Positions 53,301 to 61,049 of a stretch of DNA of 64,000 nt are shown piece after piece. The translations under genes were made by a program, and so were the position numbers. This DNA is from Acetobacteraceae bacterium. GTDB taxonomy: Bacteria; Pseudomonadota; Alphaproteobacteria; Acetobacterales; Acetobacteraceae. The first letter of the stretch is position 1. Every line of letters starts with the position of its first letter. Where the stretch lies: assembly GCA_031291725.1 (NCBI GenBank), contig JARLIM010000019.1, positions 62,001 to 126,000 on the forward strand, in the 5' to 3' direction. The notes beneath the pieces were generated by a model. That model saw only the letters and a program-made list of their open reading frames with translations, did not search any database and was not told the DNA's origin.

Positions 53301-55825
53301 GCCTGTATCACGTCGGTGACGCGGGCATTGCCGGTGTGACCGTCAACCTGATCGACACCACCACCGGCCAGACGGTGCAGACGGTGCTGACCAACGATGA
53401 GGGGCAGTATACCTTCAAGAACGTCGCTGCGAACGACACCTATCAGGTGGTGATCGGCGAAGTGGCCGGGATGAATTTCAGCCACAAGGAAGTGGCGAGC
53501 AGCATCTCGGTTGCGGGTAACAACGTTAACAGCTCGGGTGACTCCTCCACGATCACCCTCACGCCGGGCGGCACGACCTATGTCAATGCCGGTCTGGTCT
53601 TCAACGGCGACTTCAACGGCGTCAACCCGACCGCGCTGACGGCTGGTCAGATGTATGCCAGCCTGACGGGCGGCAACGTGATCACCGGTGCGGGCGGCAA
53701 CAACGTGCACACCGGCTCGCCGGGCAATAACGTGGTTGTGCTGCAAGGCAACGGCAACACCATCGAATTGGGTTTCAGCAACAGCACCACGGAAGACATC
53801 GGCACCAGCTGCGGTTCGCTGCAGGCGCAGACCCAGCAGGCGCAGAACGGCTTCCTGTTCGGCGGCAATTCGGGCTCGTCCTATCTCGTGGGCGGCTCCG
53901 GCAATGCGTATCTGATGGGCGGCACCGGGGCTAACTTCCTCTATGCCGGCGCGGGCAACAACACGATGATCGCGGGCGGCAATGGCTCGGTGATCACCGC
54001 CGGCGGTGCTTCCAGCACGATCTACTATCAGGCGGGCGATGGCACGCTGACCATCGATAACGGCCTGCGCAGTGTCGATCACCTGACGGTCTATGGCTAT
54101 AGCGGCGGCACCATCGAAACGGTCAACGGCGTGCAGGAACTGGTGCTGTCGTCCACCGACGAGATCACCTTCGCAGGCCCGACCCCGTTCGCCAACGGTG
54201 CGACGACCGGCAATGCCGAGATCACCTTTGATGCCAATGTGCTTGATGCGCCGGTGGAGGAGCTGAGCTTCACGGCCAGCGATATGCCGGACTTCACCGC
54301 GCCGGGTGTGGCTGCGGCCCCCGCGCCGGCACCGGTCGCACCGAGTGCCCCGACTGCGCCGACCATCGCGCAGGAGAACGCGGGTGGTTATGCGGCCACT
54401 GGCAAGATCACCATCTCTGGCGTGGCGGCCGATGGCAGCACGGTGACGATCTATGACGGCACAACCAGCCTGGGCACGACGACCGCGGATGCCTCGACCG
54501 GGGCGTATAGCCTGACGCTGGCGAACGCGCTGGCCAATGGCGCACACAACATCAACGCAACCGCCACCACCGCGTCTGGCACGTCGGCCGCGTCGACATC
54601 GACGGCTGTCGATATCGACAGCGCGACACCTGTTGTCACCTTCATCACAACGGCTGCGATGGTGCCTGCTGGCGTGACGACGATCTCGGGCACGGTGACG
54701 GGCGATGTGGCTGCCGGCTCGACGGTCTATCTCTACAATAACGGGTCGCAGACTGCCTTCGCCACGGCAACCGTCGGTGCGGGTGGGGTGTGGACCGCGA
54801 ATGTGACGCTGGGCGATGCGTCGAACAGCATTGTGGCCACGGACACAAATCTGGCCGGCACCACCGGGACGTCCGACCCGCTATGGCTGGGTGTGATCAC
54901 GCCGCCCGCTCCGCCGTCACCGCCTGCGCCGCCGCCGGCGCCTGCTCCGGTCACGCCGACCGGTGCGACCGTGACCGAGACCAGCGGCTCGGAATCGCTC
55001 GTTCTGACCGGTGGGACCGGCACGGTGAACCTGTTCGGCTACAACAACACCATCACGCAGGCGGCGGGCGTAAACGATGTGGTCAAGATCGACGGCGACG
55101 TTGGCGGCTCGACCATCACGCTGGGCGACGGCAACAACGATCTTGTCCTGGGGGGCTATAACGAAGAGGTGCATCTGGGCTCGGGCTACAACACGGTCTC
55201 CGGTTCGTTGGGCGATCTGACGTTGGTGACGACGGGGGCCGCCAATGTCGATGCCTTCGGCTATGGCAACAACATGACGCTCGGCAATGGCGACAGCACG
55301 ATCACCGGCTCGACCGGCAGTGCAAACGTCTCGGTTGGCACCGCGGGCAGCAATGGCGGCTCGATCACGCTGGGCGGCTACCAGAACGACGTGACCACAG
55401 GTGGTGGCGTCTGGACGGTGAAGGCGGGCGTCGGCAGCGATACGGTGGTCACTGGAGCCTCGAACGATACGGTGCTGCTGTCCGGTTACTACAACAACGT
55501 CTCGGTCAGCACCGGCAATGACGTGGTCAGCGGTGGCCGTGGTGGCGACGTCTATGCGGTGACGAATTTTGCCACTGCCGGAACTCAGACCCCGTCGCTG
55601 GATATCAGCAACTTCTCGGTCAGTCAGGGCGATATGCTTGATCTGTCCGGCGTGTTGACGGTGGCAGGTTACACAGGCAGCAACGTGTCCAACTTCCTCT
55701 CGGTGGTGCAGGCTGGGGCAGACACCGAAATTCTGGTCACGTCGGGCGGCATCTCGCACCTGGTCGCCGATTTGCGCGGCGTCACCGCCGCGACGATCAC
55801 GGTGGGTCACGGTCTGACGATCTGA
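47327..55825 (+). CDS. Giant type I-secreted repeat adhesin
   Basis: 2,832 residues. There is no N-terminal signal peptide. In order: an N-terminal region and about eight DUF11-like repeats (typical pairs GDTVNYVVAVQNAGG with TDTLPATV) up to about residue 1738; a Gly/Ser tract of SGSGG units at about 427-521; three SdrD-type B domains at about 1738-2104 (GVAGVTVELFENG-type LAGVTVELFENG, GEVFFDQNDDGTEDG, GMAFFDGQCDG); a Gly/Asn-rich beta-repeat region at about 2113-2300; two Ig-like domains at about 2340-2522; a Pro-rich linker; a second beta-repeat region (GYNNTI, GDGNND types); and a C-terminal domain from about 2738 with NFSVSQGDMLDLSGVL, resembling the type I secretion targeting domain. 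It is probably a surface adhesin or biofilm matrix protein. No secretion genes are nearby. Confidence 0.9.
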   Translation: MSAEPTINLNLGSTSVFPGGSVPFTLSFSNTGSAAGADPTGFGPYLALNLGASSSGLTIPSTLSTSIGVNVSPVLMTNYSAALGGYIVPGTASAPGGPAVVVAPQGDAVYYIPLPFGSFTAGQTPITVSGNVTVPSGASAGSADQISLAGGFQFGDIATGNAPITAATESLSLTPQDIAYNTVYSSTGVIEAGAQNPQTWTVYGNVVNGVTLNNVTLSDPLPASAELNSVTLSDGNGNSWSYTYDAITGVLSTTATGAGVPQVVTAAQAAANPAPTAPYVYYDLANNQVVADFGTVVGNAASATSDTGPSIATNFYIPGPGVVQPGVATQDLTVTDTLPTGVTPTDFSITSSAGTFTYSVDVSGVVTATGANAASAPQALTAAQVAVGAAVTGTTWVYYNAQTGQITSDFGAGLPAGSTGSIHADWSASGSSGSGSGGGSGGSGGSGSGSGGSGSGGSGSGGSGSGGSGSGGSGSGGSGSGGSGSGGSGSGGSGSGGSGSGGSGSGGSGSGGSGSGGSGSGSANSNDASGTVIAAPGTSVPSGAAGQNVITTAPITLAKSVAVVGGGAVEPNATLQWTLNGVVSPFADVQSVKVVDTLSAGQSFSGTPTLVAVSDGVQVFSAPISSSDYSSVVNADGTTTITFNVSSQIAAAIGGADPQGDLNGGAASDDAAGIPSTANFQIVYDSTINTAYTGAVPGLSDTSVLQGDTMGNAASVSGTEIGSGASVSASASAAATLPDSSVTKTVYAINGVLVPSGTTPVIQAGDNVTYELTYNMPLGSADNVNLTDYLPEPVFNVANPGDGSTGYTFSSTVGSEADGTISYAVAPGATSVFNGVAPTITDNTATNSVNISFGNLDNIANNDASSTVQLLVTQQAEDQPFINGLDLTNEVTASQQNSFTGGTTSESAIKQVELVQPVLNVTKGVTDVSNVGSTGATEQLSGSLTSDFTAAGALKAGDVIDDANVASLNAGATGVQGGDTVNYVVAVQNAGGATAYNTVITDTLPATVAAGSVVGVTATDGAGNAVQLLDPTTHAVLTAAQAATDLFNGTGVAVAAIAGDTGTASTTGANIVLLNYTATVSNTVPEPDQTETNQAQVTYFEGVQNSGVNFATGVSPGNLTSSVDVATAVPSISKVITSTSETAAGGAGLATDAAHLKAGEEVTYTVTTTLDQGTYNNVTLSDTLPSNSKGDLTFVSAQVTSVGTGIDNASAILGSTLSDAGQTITDNLGAVTVADNSLSGNDTITYTVTALVDATPADLNNKTSDALNNTATVSAQATSGSTPVTQTSTANATLLTPDVTLAKSVVDTTAAGAFNAGDEVEYTLTLKDASGAGSAFNVNVADAIATEFGSAITVDTSKAITLSGPDSATTAFASTGGNIDGVIGEIDAGQTDTITFYATLNSADPYNTTYKNTATFTADTLPSTDIAGTDQTITGSGSASLTTSGPSTTKSLTGGSDANISVGKLAPGETGTFTATVTIPEGTANSFSIQDLLPAGMTFVSGSVGNLALTGNVTGNSSQSLTSIGSGGITETDTTGGFTLNLGALTSVGAGNTLTFTYQATLNDSSALTDNETLTNTIKTTADGTTVTHTAPVNVVLPDLDISKTATAGTGNIENYTIAVNPDATDSAPAYDVTVTDAIPTNEGIVVSSLTSTTAGVTETIVGGTTTNGINVGGTVDITMPTMLTSSAAVDVTYEAVPVGTVAVGTAITNTATLDYATQATGGLEEAAKNSSVTYTTPGASLSGIVFTDNNDDGVANSQGVAETDAGLAGVTVELFENGVNTGRTAVTNSAGAYSFTGLDQSEYSVQVVAPTGYAYDTVVGTNSNAAIDSITNISGATANVATVAGENTPNQNAGLFQLGSVSGEVFFDQNDDGTEDGTDAPAAHVTVKLINSQGVVVQTIETNATTNAVNYKFNDVVPGEYSVQVVSPTGYIVSPVGTSTAVGAVNSVANAAGDINGINVYSGQNAGGNNEGLANPATITGMAFFDGQCDGLYHVGDAGIAGVTVNLIDTTTGQTVQTVLTNDEGQYTFKNVAANDTYQVVIGEVAGMNFSHKEVASSISVAGNNVNSSGDSSTITLTPGGTTYVNAGLVFNGDFNGVNPTALTAGQMYASLTGGNVITGAGGNNVHTGSPGNNVVVLQGNGNTIELGFSNSTTEDIGTSCGSLQAQTQQAQNGFLFGGNSGSSYLVGGSGNAYLMGGTGANFLYAGAGNNTMIAGGNGSVITAGGASSTIYYQAGDGTLTIDNGLRSVDHLTVYGYSGGTIETVNGVQELVLSSTDEITFAGPTPFANGATTGNAEITFDANVLDAPVEELSFTASDMPDFTAPGVAAAPAPAPVAPSAPTAPTIAQENAGGYAATGKITISGVAADGSTVTIYDGTTSLGTTTADASTGAYSLTLANALANGAHNINATATTASGTSAASTSTAVDIDSATPVVTFITTAAMVPAGVTTISGTVTGDVAAGSTVYLYNNGSQTAFATATVGAGGVWTANVTLGDASNSIVATDTNLAGTTGTSDPLWLGVITPPAPPSPPAPPPAPAPVTPTGATVTETSGSESLVLTGGTGTVNLFGYNNTITQAAGVNDVVKIDGDVGGSTITLGDGNNDLVLGGYNEEVHLGSGYNTVSGSLGDLTLVTTGAANVDAFGYGNNMTLGNGDSTITGSTGSANVSVGTAGSNGGSITLGGYQNDVTTGGGVWTVKAGVGSDTVVTGASNDTVLLSGYYNNVSVSTGNDVVSGGRGGDVYAVTNFATAGTQTPSLDISNFSVSQGDMLDLSGVLTVAGYTGSNVSNFLSVVQAGADTEILVTSGGISHLVADLRGVTAATITVGHGLTI
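48600..48895 (+). repeat. Gly/Ser-coding minisatellite inside the adhesin gene
   Basis: About 300 bases of degenerate 15-bp units coding SGSGG, made from alternating GGCTCGGGTTCCGGC-like and GGTTCTGGCAGCGGC-like versions. All units are multiples of three, so copy-number change keeps the reading frame. It separates the first DUF11-like repeats from the rest. Units differ only at synonymous positions, indicating selection on the peptide together with repeated duplication. Confidence 0.88.
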
Positions 55826-55848
55826 CCCTTCCAAGCGATAACGCATCG

Positions 55849-55897
55849 CACCCCGCTTCTGGCAGTCCTGCAAAGGGCTGCTGGGAGCGGGGTGTTT
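55849..55897 (+). terminator. Terminator after the adhesin gene
   Basis: CACCCCGCT (55849-55857) and AGCGGGGTG (55886-55894) form a 9-bp stem extended by a partly paired interior, followed by TTTTG. It lies 24 bases after the adhesin stop. Confidence 0.8.
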
Positions 55898-55967
55898 TGT
55901 TTGGTATCAGCGATCAGACGAGGGACGGCTCAGCCGGAGTCCGGTCGATCTCACACAGGGGGCGTCA

Positions 55968-56594
55968 ATGGCACGGCTGATGCGGGCTTTGGTGGTGGTG
56001 TTGTTCGTGGCGGGCATGGGCTTGTGGGCCAATACCTGGTGGCAGGAGGAAAAGACGGCCCAGCAATCTGCCGTCGGTGCAGGTGGCGTGGCGGTGCCGG
56101 GCGGTGTGGCGATTGGCGGGCATTTCGATCTGGTGGGCGCGGACGGCAAACCCGTCACCGATGCGGATTTCCGGGGCAAGGTGATGCTGGTCTATTTCGG
56201 CTACACGTTCTGCCCAGATGTGTGCCCCACCGAATTGCAGACCATTGCGGCAAGTCTGGCGCAATTGGGCGATCAGGCGGCAAAAGTGGCACCGATTTTC
56301 ATCACCATCGACCCCGAGCGCGACACGCCTCAGGCGATGGGCGAATACGTCAAGCTGTTCGATGGGCGGATTGTGGGGCTGACCGGCTCGGCCGAGCAGA
56401 TCGCCAGCGTGGCAAAGGCATATCGCGTCTATTATGCCAAGGCGGATGCCAAGGGGGCGAGCACCTATCTGATGGACCATTCGTCATTCATCTATGTGAT
56501 GGGGCCGGATGGCGGCTTTCGGTCGTTGATCAAGCCGGGAGCGCAGGCGGCTGATGTGGCGCAGGCCCTGCGCGCGCAATTGCCGCATTCCTGA
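55968..56594 (+). CDS. SCO1/SenC family copper chaperone
   Basis: 208 residues with an N-terminal membrane anchor (LMRALVVVLFVAGMGLWA). The thioredoxin-like domain has FGYTFCPDVCPTELQ, with the Cys pair of the copper site, and the copper-binding His in LMDHSSFIYV. The protein would deliver copper to the CuA site of cytochrome c oxidase, or maintain its thiols. AGGGGG precedes the ATG. It is followed after 21 bases by a YeiH-type membrane protein. Confidence 0.93.
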   Translation: MARLMRALVVVLFVAGMGLWANTWWQEEKTAQQSAVGAGGVAVPGGVAIGGHFDLVGADGKPVTDADFRGKVMLVYFGYTFCPDVCPTELQTIAASLAQLGDQAAKVAPIFITIDPERDTPQAMGEYVKLFDGRIVGLTGSAEQIASVAKAYRVYYAKADAKGASTYLMDHSSFIYVMGPDGGFRSLIKPGAQAADVAQALRAQLPHS

Positions 56595-56615
56595 GAGGTT
56601 TTGGGGGATATCAGC

Positions 56616-57623
56616 GTGCAGCGGATAAGCCGCCTTCTGCCCGGCGTGGCATTGTGTTTGGCGATCACCGGGGGGGCGATGCTGCTGGCGCGGCTGGAGG
56701 CGACGTTCACCGGCGCGGCTTGGCTGGAGCCGCTGGTGCTGGCGATCCTGCTCGGCACGCTGGTGCGCACGCTGTGGGAGCCGGGGGGCCGTTGGCGTGA
56801 CGGGACGCAATTCTGCGGCAAGACATTGCTGGAGATTGCCATCGTGCTGCTGGGCGCTTCGGTGAGCGCGCAGACCGTGGCGGCGTCCGGTCTGGCGCTG
56901 TTGATCGGCATTGCGGCGGTGGTGGATTTTGCCATTCTCGGTGGTGTGCTGATTGGCCGCTTGCTCGGGCTGCCGAGCCGGATGGGCATTCTGGTGGCCT
57001 GTGGCAACGCGATTTGCGGCAATTCGGCGATTGCGGCGGTGGCGCCGGTGATCGGGGCCGATGCGGCGGAAGTGGCGTCTGCGATTGCGTTCACCGCCGT
57101 GTTGGGCGTGGTGGTGGTGCTGTCGCTGCCGGTGCTGACGCTGTGGTTGCATTTGAGCATGCTGCAATCGGGGGTGTTTGCCGGTTTGGTGGTCTATGCC
57201 GTGCCGCAGGTGCTGGCTGCCACAGCCCCGATGGGAGCGGCGGCGGTGCAGATTGGCACGCTGGTCAAGCTGGTGCGGGTGTTGATGCTGGGGCCGGTGA
57301 TTTTGGTGCTGTCCGTGCTGACCGGGCGCAAGCAGGCGACGGGGCGGAAGATCGGCTTCAGCCGATTGGTGCCGTGGTTCATCATCGGGTTTTTGGCGAT
57401 GATGGCGCTGCGGTCTGCCGATGTGGTGCCACACGCCATGGTGTCGCCGATGGGGCAGGTGAGCACATTCTTCACCATCGTCTCGATGGCGGCCTTGGGT
57501 TTGGCCACCGATCTGCGCGCGATTGCCAAAGCAGGCCCGCGCGTGACGGCGACGGTGACGGGTTCGCTGCTGCTGCTGGGAGCGATCAGCCTGGGGCTGA
57601 TCCGGTTGATCGGGGTTTCGTAG
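56616..57623 (+). CDS. YeiH/UPF0324 family putative sulfate exporter
   Basis: 335 residues with about ten hydrophobic helices. The conserved stretch LVACGNAICGNSAIAAVAPVIGA is diagnostic for this family (PSE/UPF0324), and MAALGLATDLRAIAKAGPR closes it. The transport substrate is not firmly known; sulfate or sulfonate has been proposed for some members. GTG at 56616 with GGGGGA 8 bases upstream is preferred; TTG at 56601 is the alternative. It appears co-transcribed with the SCO gene. Confidence 0.88.
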   Translation: MQRISRLLPGVALCLAITGGAMLLARLEATFTGAAWLEPLVLAILLGTLVRTLWEPGGRWRDGTQFCGKTLLEIAIVLLGASVSAQTVAASGLALLIGIAAVVDFAILGGVLIGRLLGLPSRMGILVACGNAICGNSAIAAVAPVIGADAAEVASAIAFTAVLGVVVVLSLPVLTLWLHLSMLQSGVFAGLVVYAVPQVLAATAPMGAAAVQIGTLVKLVRVLMLGPVILVLSVLTGRKQATGRKIGFSRLVPWFIIGFLAMMALRSADVVPHAMVSPMGQVSTFFTIVSMAALGLATDLRAIAKAGPRVTATVTGSLLLLGAISLGLIRLIGVS

Positions 57624-57689
57624 GGGGAACAAGTGCCGCATTCCATCGCTGCGTTGGCTGCGTCGCGATGGAGTGTTGCGCTGCGCGCG

Positions 57690-57697
57690 CAATGACG
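57690..57697 (+). repeat. Isolated end of the CGTCATTG/CAATGACG repeat family
   Basis: GCGCGCAATGACGG recurs here, matching the right ends of the elements at 7064, 10180-10503 and 34672. The left end is missing: upstream is a different GC-rich palindromic stretch (CCATCGC...GCGATGG at 57651-57671). I read it as a truncated copy. Confidence 0.45.
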
Positions 57698-57731
57698 GGG
57701 TGATGCTGGTTCACCCCTCGATCATCGCGCC

Positions 57732-59342
57732 CTACGGGGTCATCAATTTTGCTGCCCGCTCGGCGATCATCAGTGTGGGGGAGGCGGTGTTGCCGGAGGT
57801 GAGGGTGGGCATCACCGAGGCGTCGGCGATGCGCAGCCCGTCCAGCCCGATGAAGCGCATTTCGCTGTCCACCACCGCACTCGGATCATCCAAACGCCCC
57901 ATTTTGCAGGTGCCGACCGGGTGGAAGATGGTGGTGCCGATGTCACCGGCGGCGCGGGCGAGGTCTTCGTCGGTCTGGTATTGCGGACCGGGGCGGAATT
58001 CCTCGGGCGCGTAGGGTTTCAGCGCATCCTGTGACACCACATGCCGCGCCAGCCGCAGCGCACGGGCGGCGCGGAGGCGGTCGCGTTCGTGGCTGAGATA
58101 GTTGGGGGCGATCATCGGCGCTTCGGTGGGGTCGGCGGTGCGGATTTTGATCTCGCCACGCGATTCCGGGCGCAGATCGCAGACCGAGGCGGTGAAGGCG
58201 TCGAAATTGTGCAAATTGTCGCCGAACTTATCCAAGCTGAGCGGTTGGACGTGGAATTCGATATCGGGGCGCGTCACCTCCGGGCCGGAGCGGGCGAAGA
58301 TGCCGAGTTGGCTGGGGGCCATGGTGAGCGGGCCGGAGCGGAAGAGGGCGTATTCCAGTGCCATCTTGGCCTGACCGATCAGGGAATTGGCTTGGCGGTT
58401 CAGGGTGTTGATGCCGCGCACCTTATAGGCGGCGCGGATTTGCAGATGGTCCTGCAAATTCGCCCCCACCTGTGGCTTGTCCAAGACCGAGGCGATGCCG
58501 AGCGATTGCAGCCAGCCCGCCGGTCCGATGCCGGAGCGGTGCAGAATGGCGGGCGAGCCGATGGCACCAGCCGTCAGCACAACCTCCGTGCTGGCGCGGG
58601 CGTGGAATTTTTGGCCGTCGCGGATGAAATGCACCCCGCGCACGCGGCCTTCGCCGATTTCCAGCCGATCGATCAGCGCGCCGGTGATCACGCGCAGATT
58701 GGGGCGGTGTTCCACATCGCGCAGGAAGGCTTTGGTGGCACTCCAGCGCACGCCCTTTTTCTGGTTCACCTCGAAGAAGCCCACGCCCGCATTGGTGCCA
58801 CGGTTGAAATCGTCGGTGGGGGCGATGCCGGCCTGCTGGGCGGCTTCGATCACGCGCTCCAGAATGTCCCAGCGCAGGCGCTGCTTCTCGACGCGCCAAT
58901 TGCCCTTGTTGCCGTGCAGGGGGGTCTCACCCGCCCAATGGTCTTCGGTTTCGCGGAAGAGGGGGAGAACATTGTCCCATTTCCAGCGGTCATCGCCGGT
59001 GGACTCCGCCCAGCCGTCGTAATCCTCGGCCTGACCGCGCATATAGATCATGCCGTTGATCGAGCTGCAGCCGCCCAGCACGCGGCCACGGGCATAGAGG
59101 ATGGAGCGGCCATTCAGGCCGGGTTCCGGCTCGGTTTTATAGCACCAATCGGTGCGTGGATTGCCGATGCAGTAGAGATAGCCGACGGGGATGTGAATCC
59201 AGTGCCACGAATCGCGCGGCCCGGCTTCGAGCATCAGCACACGGCGGGCAGGATCGGCGGAGAGGCGGTTGGCGAGCAGACAGCCAGCGGTGCCACCGCC
59301 GGCGATAATCACATCATACTCGCCGAAATCTGCCGCGTTCAT
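57732..59342 (-). CDS. GMC-family FAD oxidoreductase (choline dehydrogenase-like)
   Basis: 536 residues. The FAD-binding beta-alpha-beta is YDVIIAGGGTAGCLLANRLS, the GMC signature 1 is in RGRVLGGCSSINGMIYMRG, and signature 2 in LTAGAIGSPAILHRSGIGP. The catalytic His is in TIFHPVGTCKMG. Such enzymes oxidise alcohols, passing electrons to quinones or oxygen. The substrate is not evident. GGAGG lies 6 bases before the ATG at 59342. It is downstream of the Tat-exported hydrolase gene on the same strand but has a 74-base gap. Confidence 0.92.
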   Translation of the reverse strand: MNAADFGEYDVIIAGGGTAGCLLANRLSADPARRVLMLEAGPRDSWHWIHIPVGYLYCIGNPRTDWCYKTEPEPGLNGRSILYARGRVLGGCSSINGMIYMRGQAEDYDGWAESTGDDRWKWDNVLPLFRETEDHWAGETPLHGNKGNWRVEKQRLRWDILERVIEAAQQAGIAPTDDFNRGTNAGVGFFEVNQKKGVRWSATKAFLRDVEHRPNLRVITGALIDRLEIGEGRVRGVHFIRDGQKFHARASTEVVLTAGAIGSPAILHRSGIGPAGWLQSLGIASVLDKPQVGANLQDHLQIRAAYKVRGINTLNRQANSLIGQAKMALEYALFRSGPLTMAPSQLGIFARSGPEVTRPDIEFHVQPLSLDKFGDNLHNFDAFTASVCDLRPESRGEIKIRTADPTEAPMIAPNYLSHERDRLRAARALRLARHVVSQDALKPYAPEEFRPGPQYQTDEDLARAAGDIGTTIFHPVGTCKMGRLDDPSAVVDSEMRFIGLDGLRIADASVMPTLTSGNTASPTLMIAERAAKLMTP

Positions 59343-59416
59343 GATCGCCTCCAACTCATTTTCTTGGAGACGATCATGCAGCACGCACAGCAACGCGCAA
59401 GCTCACAGGCAGAGGA

Positions 59417-60388
59417 TCAGACCGGTGCGTTCCAGAACCCCGGCGCCAGATTATAGCCCTTGCTGTCCTTGACCACCGTGCCGAAGGCCGGGAAGGAGGC
59501 GTGGTAGAAGCCGACATGCATCTTCTCGGCGGCCATCATGTCGAGCACGCGATGGCGGGTGGCGCGGGCGAGTTCGGGGTCGTTGTCGAACATCACCGCC
59601 CAATCCGGACGGCGGGCGAACAGATAGGGCACGTTGGTGATGTCAGACACCGCCATCATGCGCGCATTGCCGGACGCGATGGCGAACATCGAATGGCCGG
59701 GGGTGTGGCCGGGGGCACCGATGGAGGTGATGCCGGGGGCGACTTCCTGGTCCCATTTATACATGGTCAGGTTTTTCATCATCGGCCCGAAGACGCGCTG
59801 CACATTGGGGGCGTAGTTGCGGGTATAGGGATCGGCCTTGGCATCGAGCGCATCGCCGAGCCAGAATTTCAGTTCGCCCTCATGCACCTTCACCTCGGCA
59901 TTGGGGAACAGCGCGGTGCCGTCTTTCAGGCGCAGGCCGTTGACGTGGTCGCCGTGCAGATGGCTGAAGACGATGATGTCCACATCTTCCGGCTTGAAGC
60001 CCGCCGCGCGGAAATTCTTCATCCACACGCCGCTGGTGGGCGCTGCCATATCGCCATTGCCGGCATCGAGCATGACCAGCTTCTTGCCGGTGTTGACGAC
60101 GAGGGTGGTGAACGGGATTTGAATGCGGTCGGTGGGCAGGAATTGTTCGGCGAGCACGGCGCGCACGTCTTCCACCTTGGCATTCTTCACGAAGCCTTCC
60201 AGCTTCGGATAGACGCCGTAGCCATCGGAAATGGCGGTGATTTCGTAATCGCCGAGTTTGCTGCGGAAGAAGGCGGGGGCTTGGGTGCCGAAGATCGGCG
60301 CGGCCGCCTGGGCGGTGCGGGCGCCGAGCAGGGCGGTGGCCCCGAAGCCGAGACCGGCCCCCAGGGTTTGGCGGCGAGTGAGGTTCAT
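59417..60388 (-). CDS. Exported metallo-beta-lactamase-fold hydrolase
   Basis: 323 residues with a twin-arginine leader (MNLTRRQTLGAGLGFGATAL, cleavage near AQA). The HxHxDH motif is HLHGDH, with further metal ligands in GAPGHTPGHS and VSDI. The fold and length resemble quorum-quenching lactonases and related esterases of the N-acyl-homoserine-lactone type, but substrate cannot be assigned. It starts at ATG 60388 (frame open to 60418). Confidence 0.9.
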   Translation of the reverse strand: MNLTRRQTLGAGLGFGATALLGARTAQAAAPIFGTQAPAFFRSKLGDYEITAISDGYGVYPKLEGFVKNAKVEDVRAVLAEQFLPTDRIQIPFTTLVVNTGKKLVMLDAGNGDMAAPTSGVWMKNFRAAGFKPEDVDIIVFSHLHGDHVNGLRLKDGTALFPNAEVKVHEGELKFWLGDALDAKADPYTRNYAPNVQRVFGPMMKNLTMYKWDQEVAPGITSIGAPGHTPGHSMFAIASGNARMMAVSDITNVPYLFARRPDWAVMFDNDPELARATRHRVLDMMAAEKMHVGFYHASFPAFGTVVKDSKGYNLAPGFWNAPV

Positions 60389-60480
60389 GGGTAGGTTCTC
60401 CCGTTTGTTATTACGCACTCACATTGGTGTGGTGTCGGTGTTTGTCCAGCCTTGTGCGATGACGGCACGCTGAATTCAGC

Positions 60481-60678
60481 CTATTTCCCTGTAGCTGAAA
60501 TCGGGGGCGCTGAAATCGGCGCGCAGTTGGTGCGGCCGGACATCAGGCAGTCTTCCATCTGGCCGGTTGCCCGTAAATGCCGCTGCAGCAGGATGCCACC
60601 GACCAGGAGTGCCACGATCAAGAGCAGGGCGATGGCCGGGCCACGGCGGGAGGCAGGGTCGTTGGACTCGTCTGGCAT
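60481..60678 (-). CDS. Small single-helix membrane protein
   Basis: 65 residues: a short charged N-terminus, one membrane helix (GPAIALLLIVALLVGGILL), then QMEDCLMSGRTNCAPI, which has two Cys separated by seven residues. Proteins with a DC.M.GR.NC ending occur as unknowns in Alphaproteobacteria; the similarity is from memory. No strong ribosome binding site is visible before the ATG at 60678. Confidence 0.6.
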   Translation of the reverse strand: MPDESNDPASRRGPAIALLLIVALLVGGILLQRHLRATGQMEDCLMSGRTNCAPISAPPISATGK

Positions 60679-60722
60679 GAGGATGGGGTCTCGGATGGGA
60701 TTTAGGGGGGGGGCGATACGGG

Positions 60723-61049
60723 CTATTTGCTGCGCAATGCGCGTTCCAATTCGTCAATATCGCTGGCAACAACATCCCAAATGCGCCGCATGTTGGTGCG
60801 AAAATATTCGTGCACAATTCTGTCGCGGGTGCTGGCAATGGCGCGCCAGGGAACATCAGGATACGCGGCCTTGAACTCAGGACTGATGCTTTTCGCGGCC
60901 TCTCCCATGATGGCGATGGAATAGAGCACGGACCGCACAACCGTCTGATTGGCAGCGAAGGCATCAAAACCCAGACCATCGGTATCCGACCGGATGTGCG
61001 AGATGGCGGTGATAATGTCCTGGAGCCATGAATCGTCGCTGCGTGCCAT
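60723..61049 (-). CDS. HepT-like toxin (HEPN ribonuclease)
   Basis: 108 residues of the HEPN/DUF86 family. The catalytic RX4HXY motif is visible as RDRIVHEY. The ISHIRSDTDGLGFDAF and NQTVVRSVLYSIAIMGEAAKSI segments are typical. HepT cleaves RNA unless AMPylated by its partner. Its ATG overlaps the stop of the mntA-like gene by one base (TGATG), giving the antitoxin-then-toxin order usual for MntA/HepT pairs. Confidence 0.93.
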   Translation of the reverse strand: MARSDDSWLQDIITAISHIRSDTDGLGFDAFAANQTVVRSVLYSIAIMGEAAKSISPEFKAAYPDVPWRAIASTRDRIVHEYFRTNMRRIWDVVASDIDELERALRSK

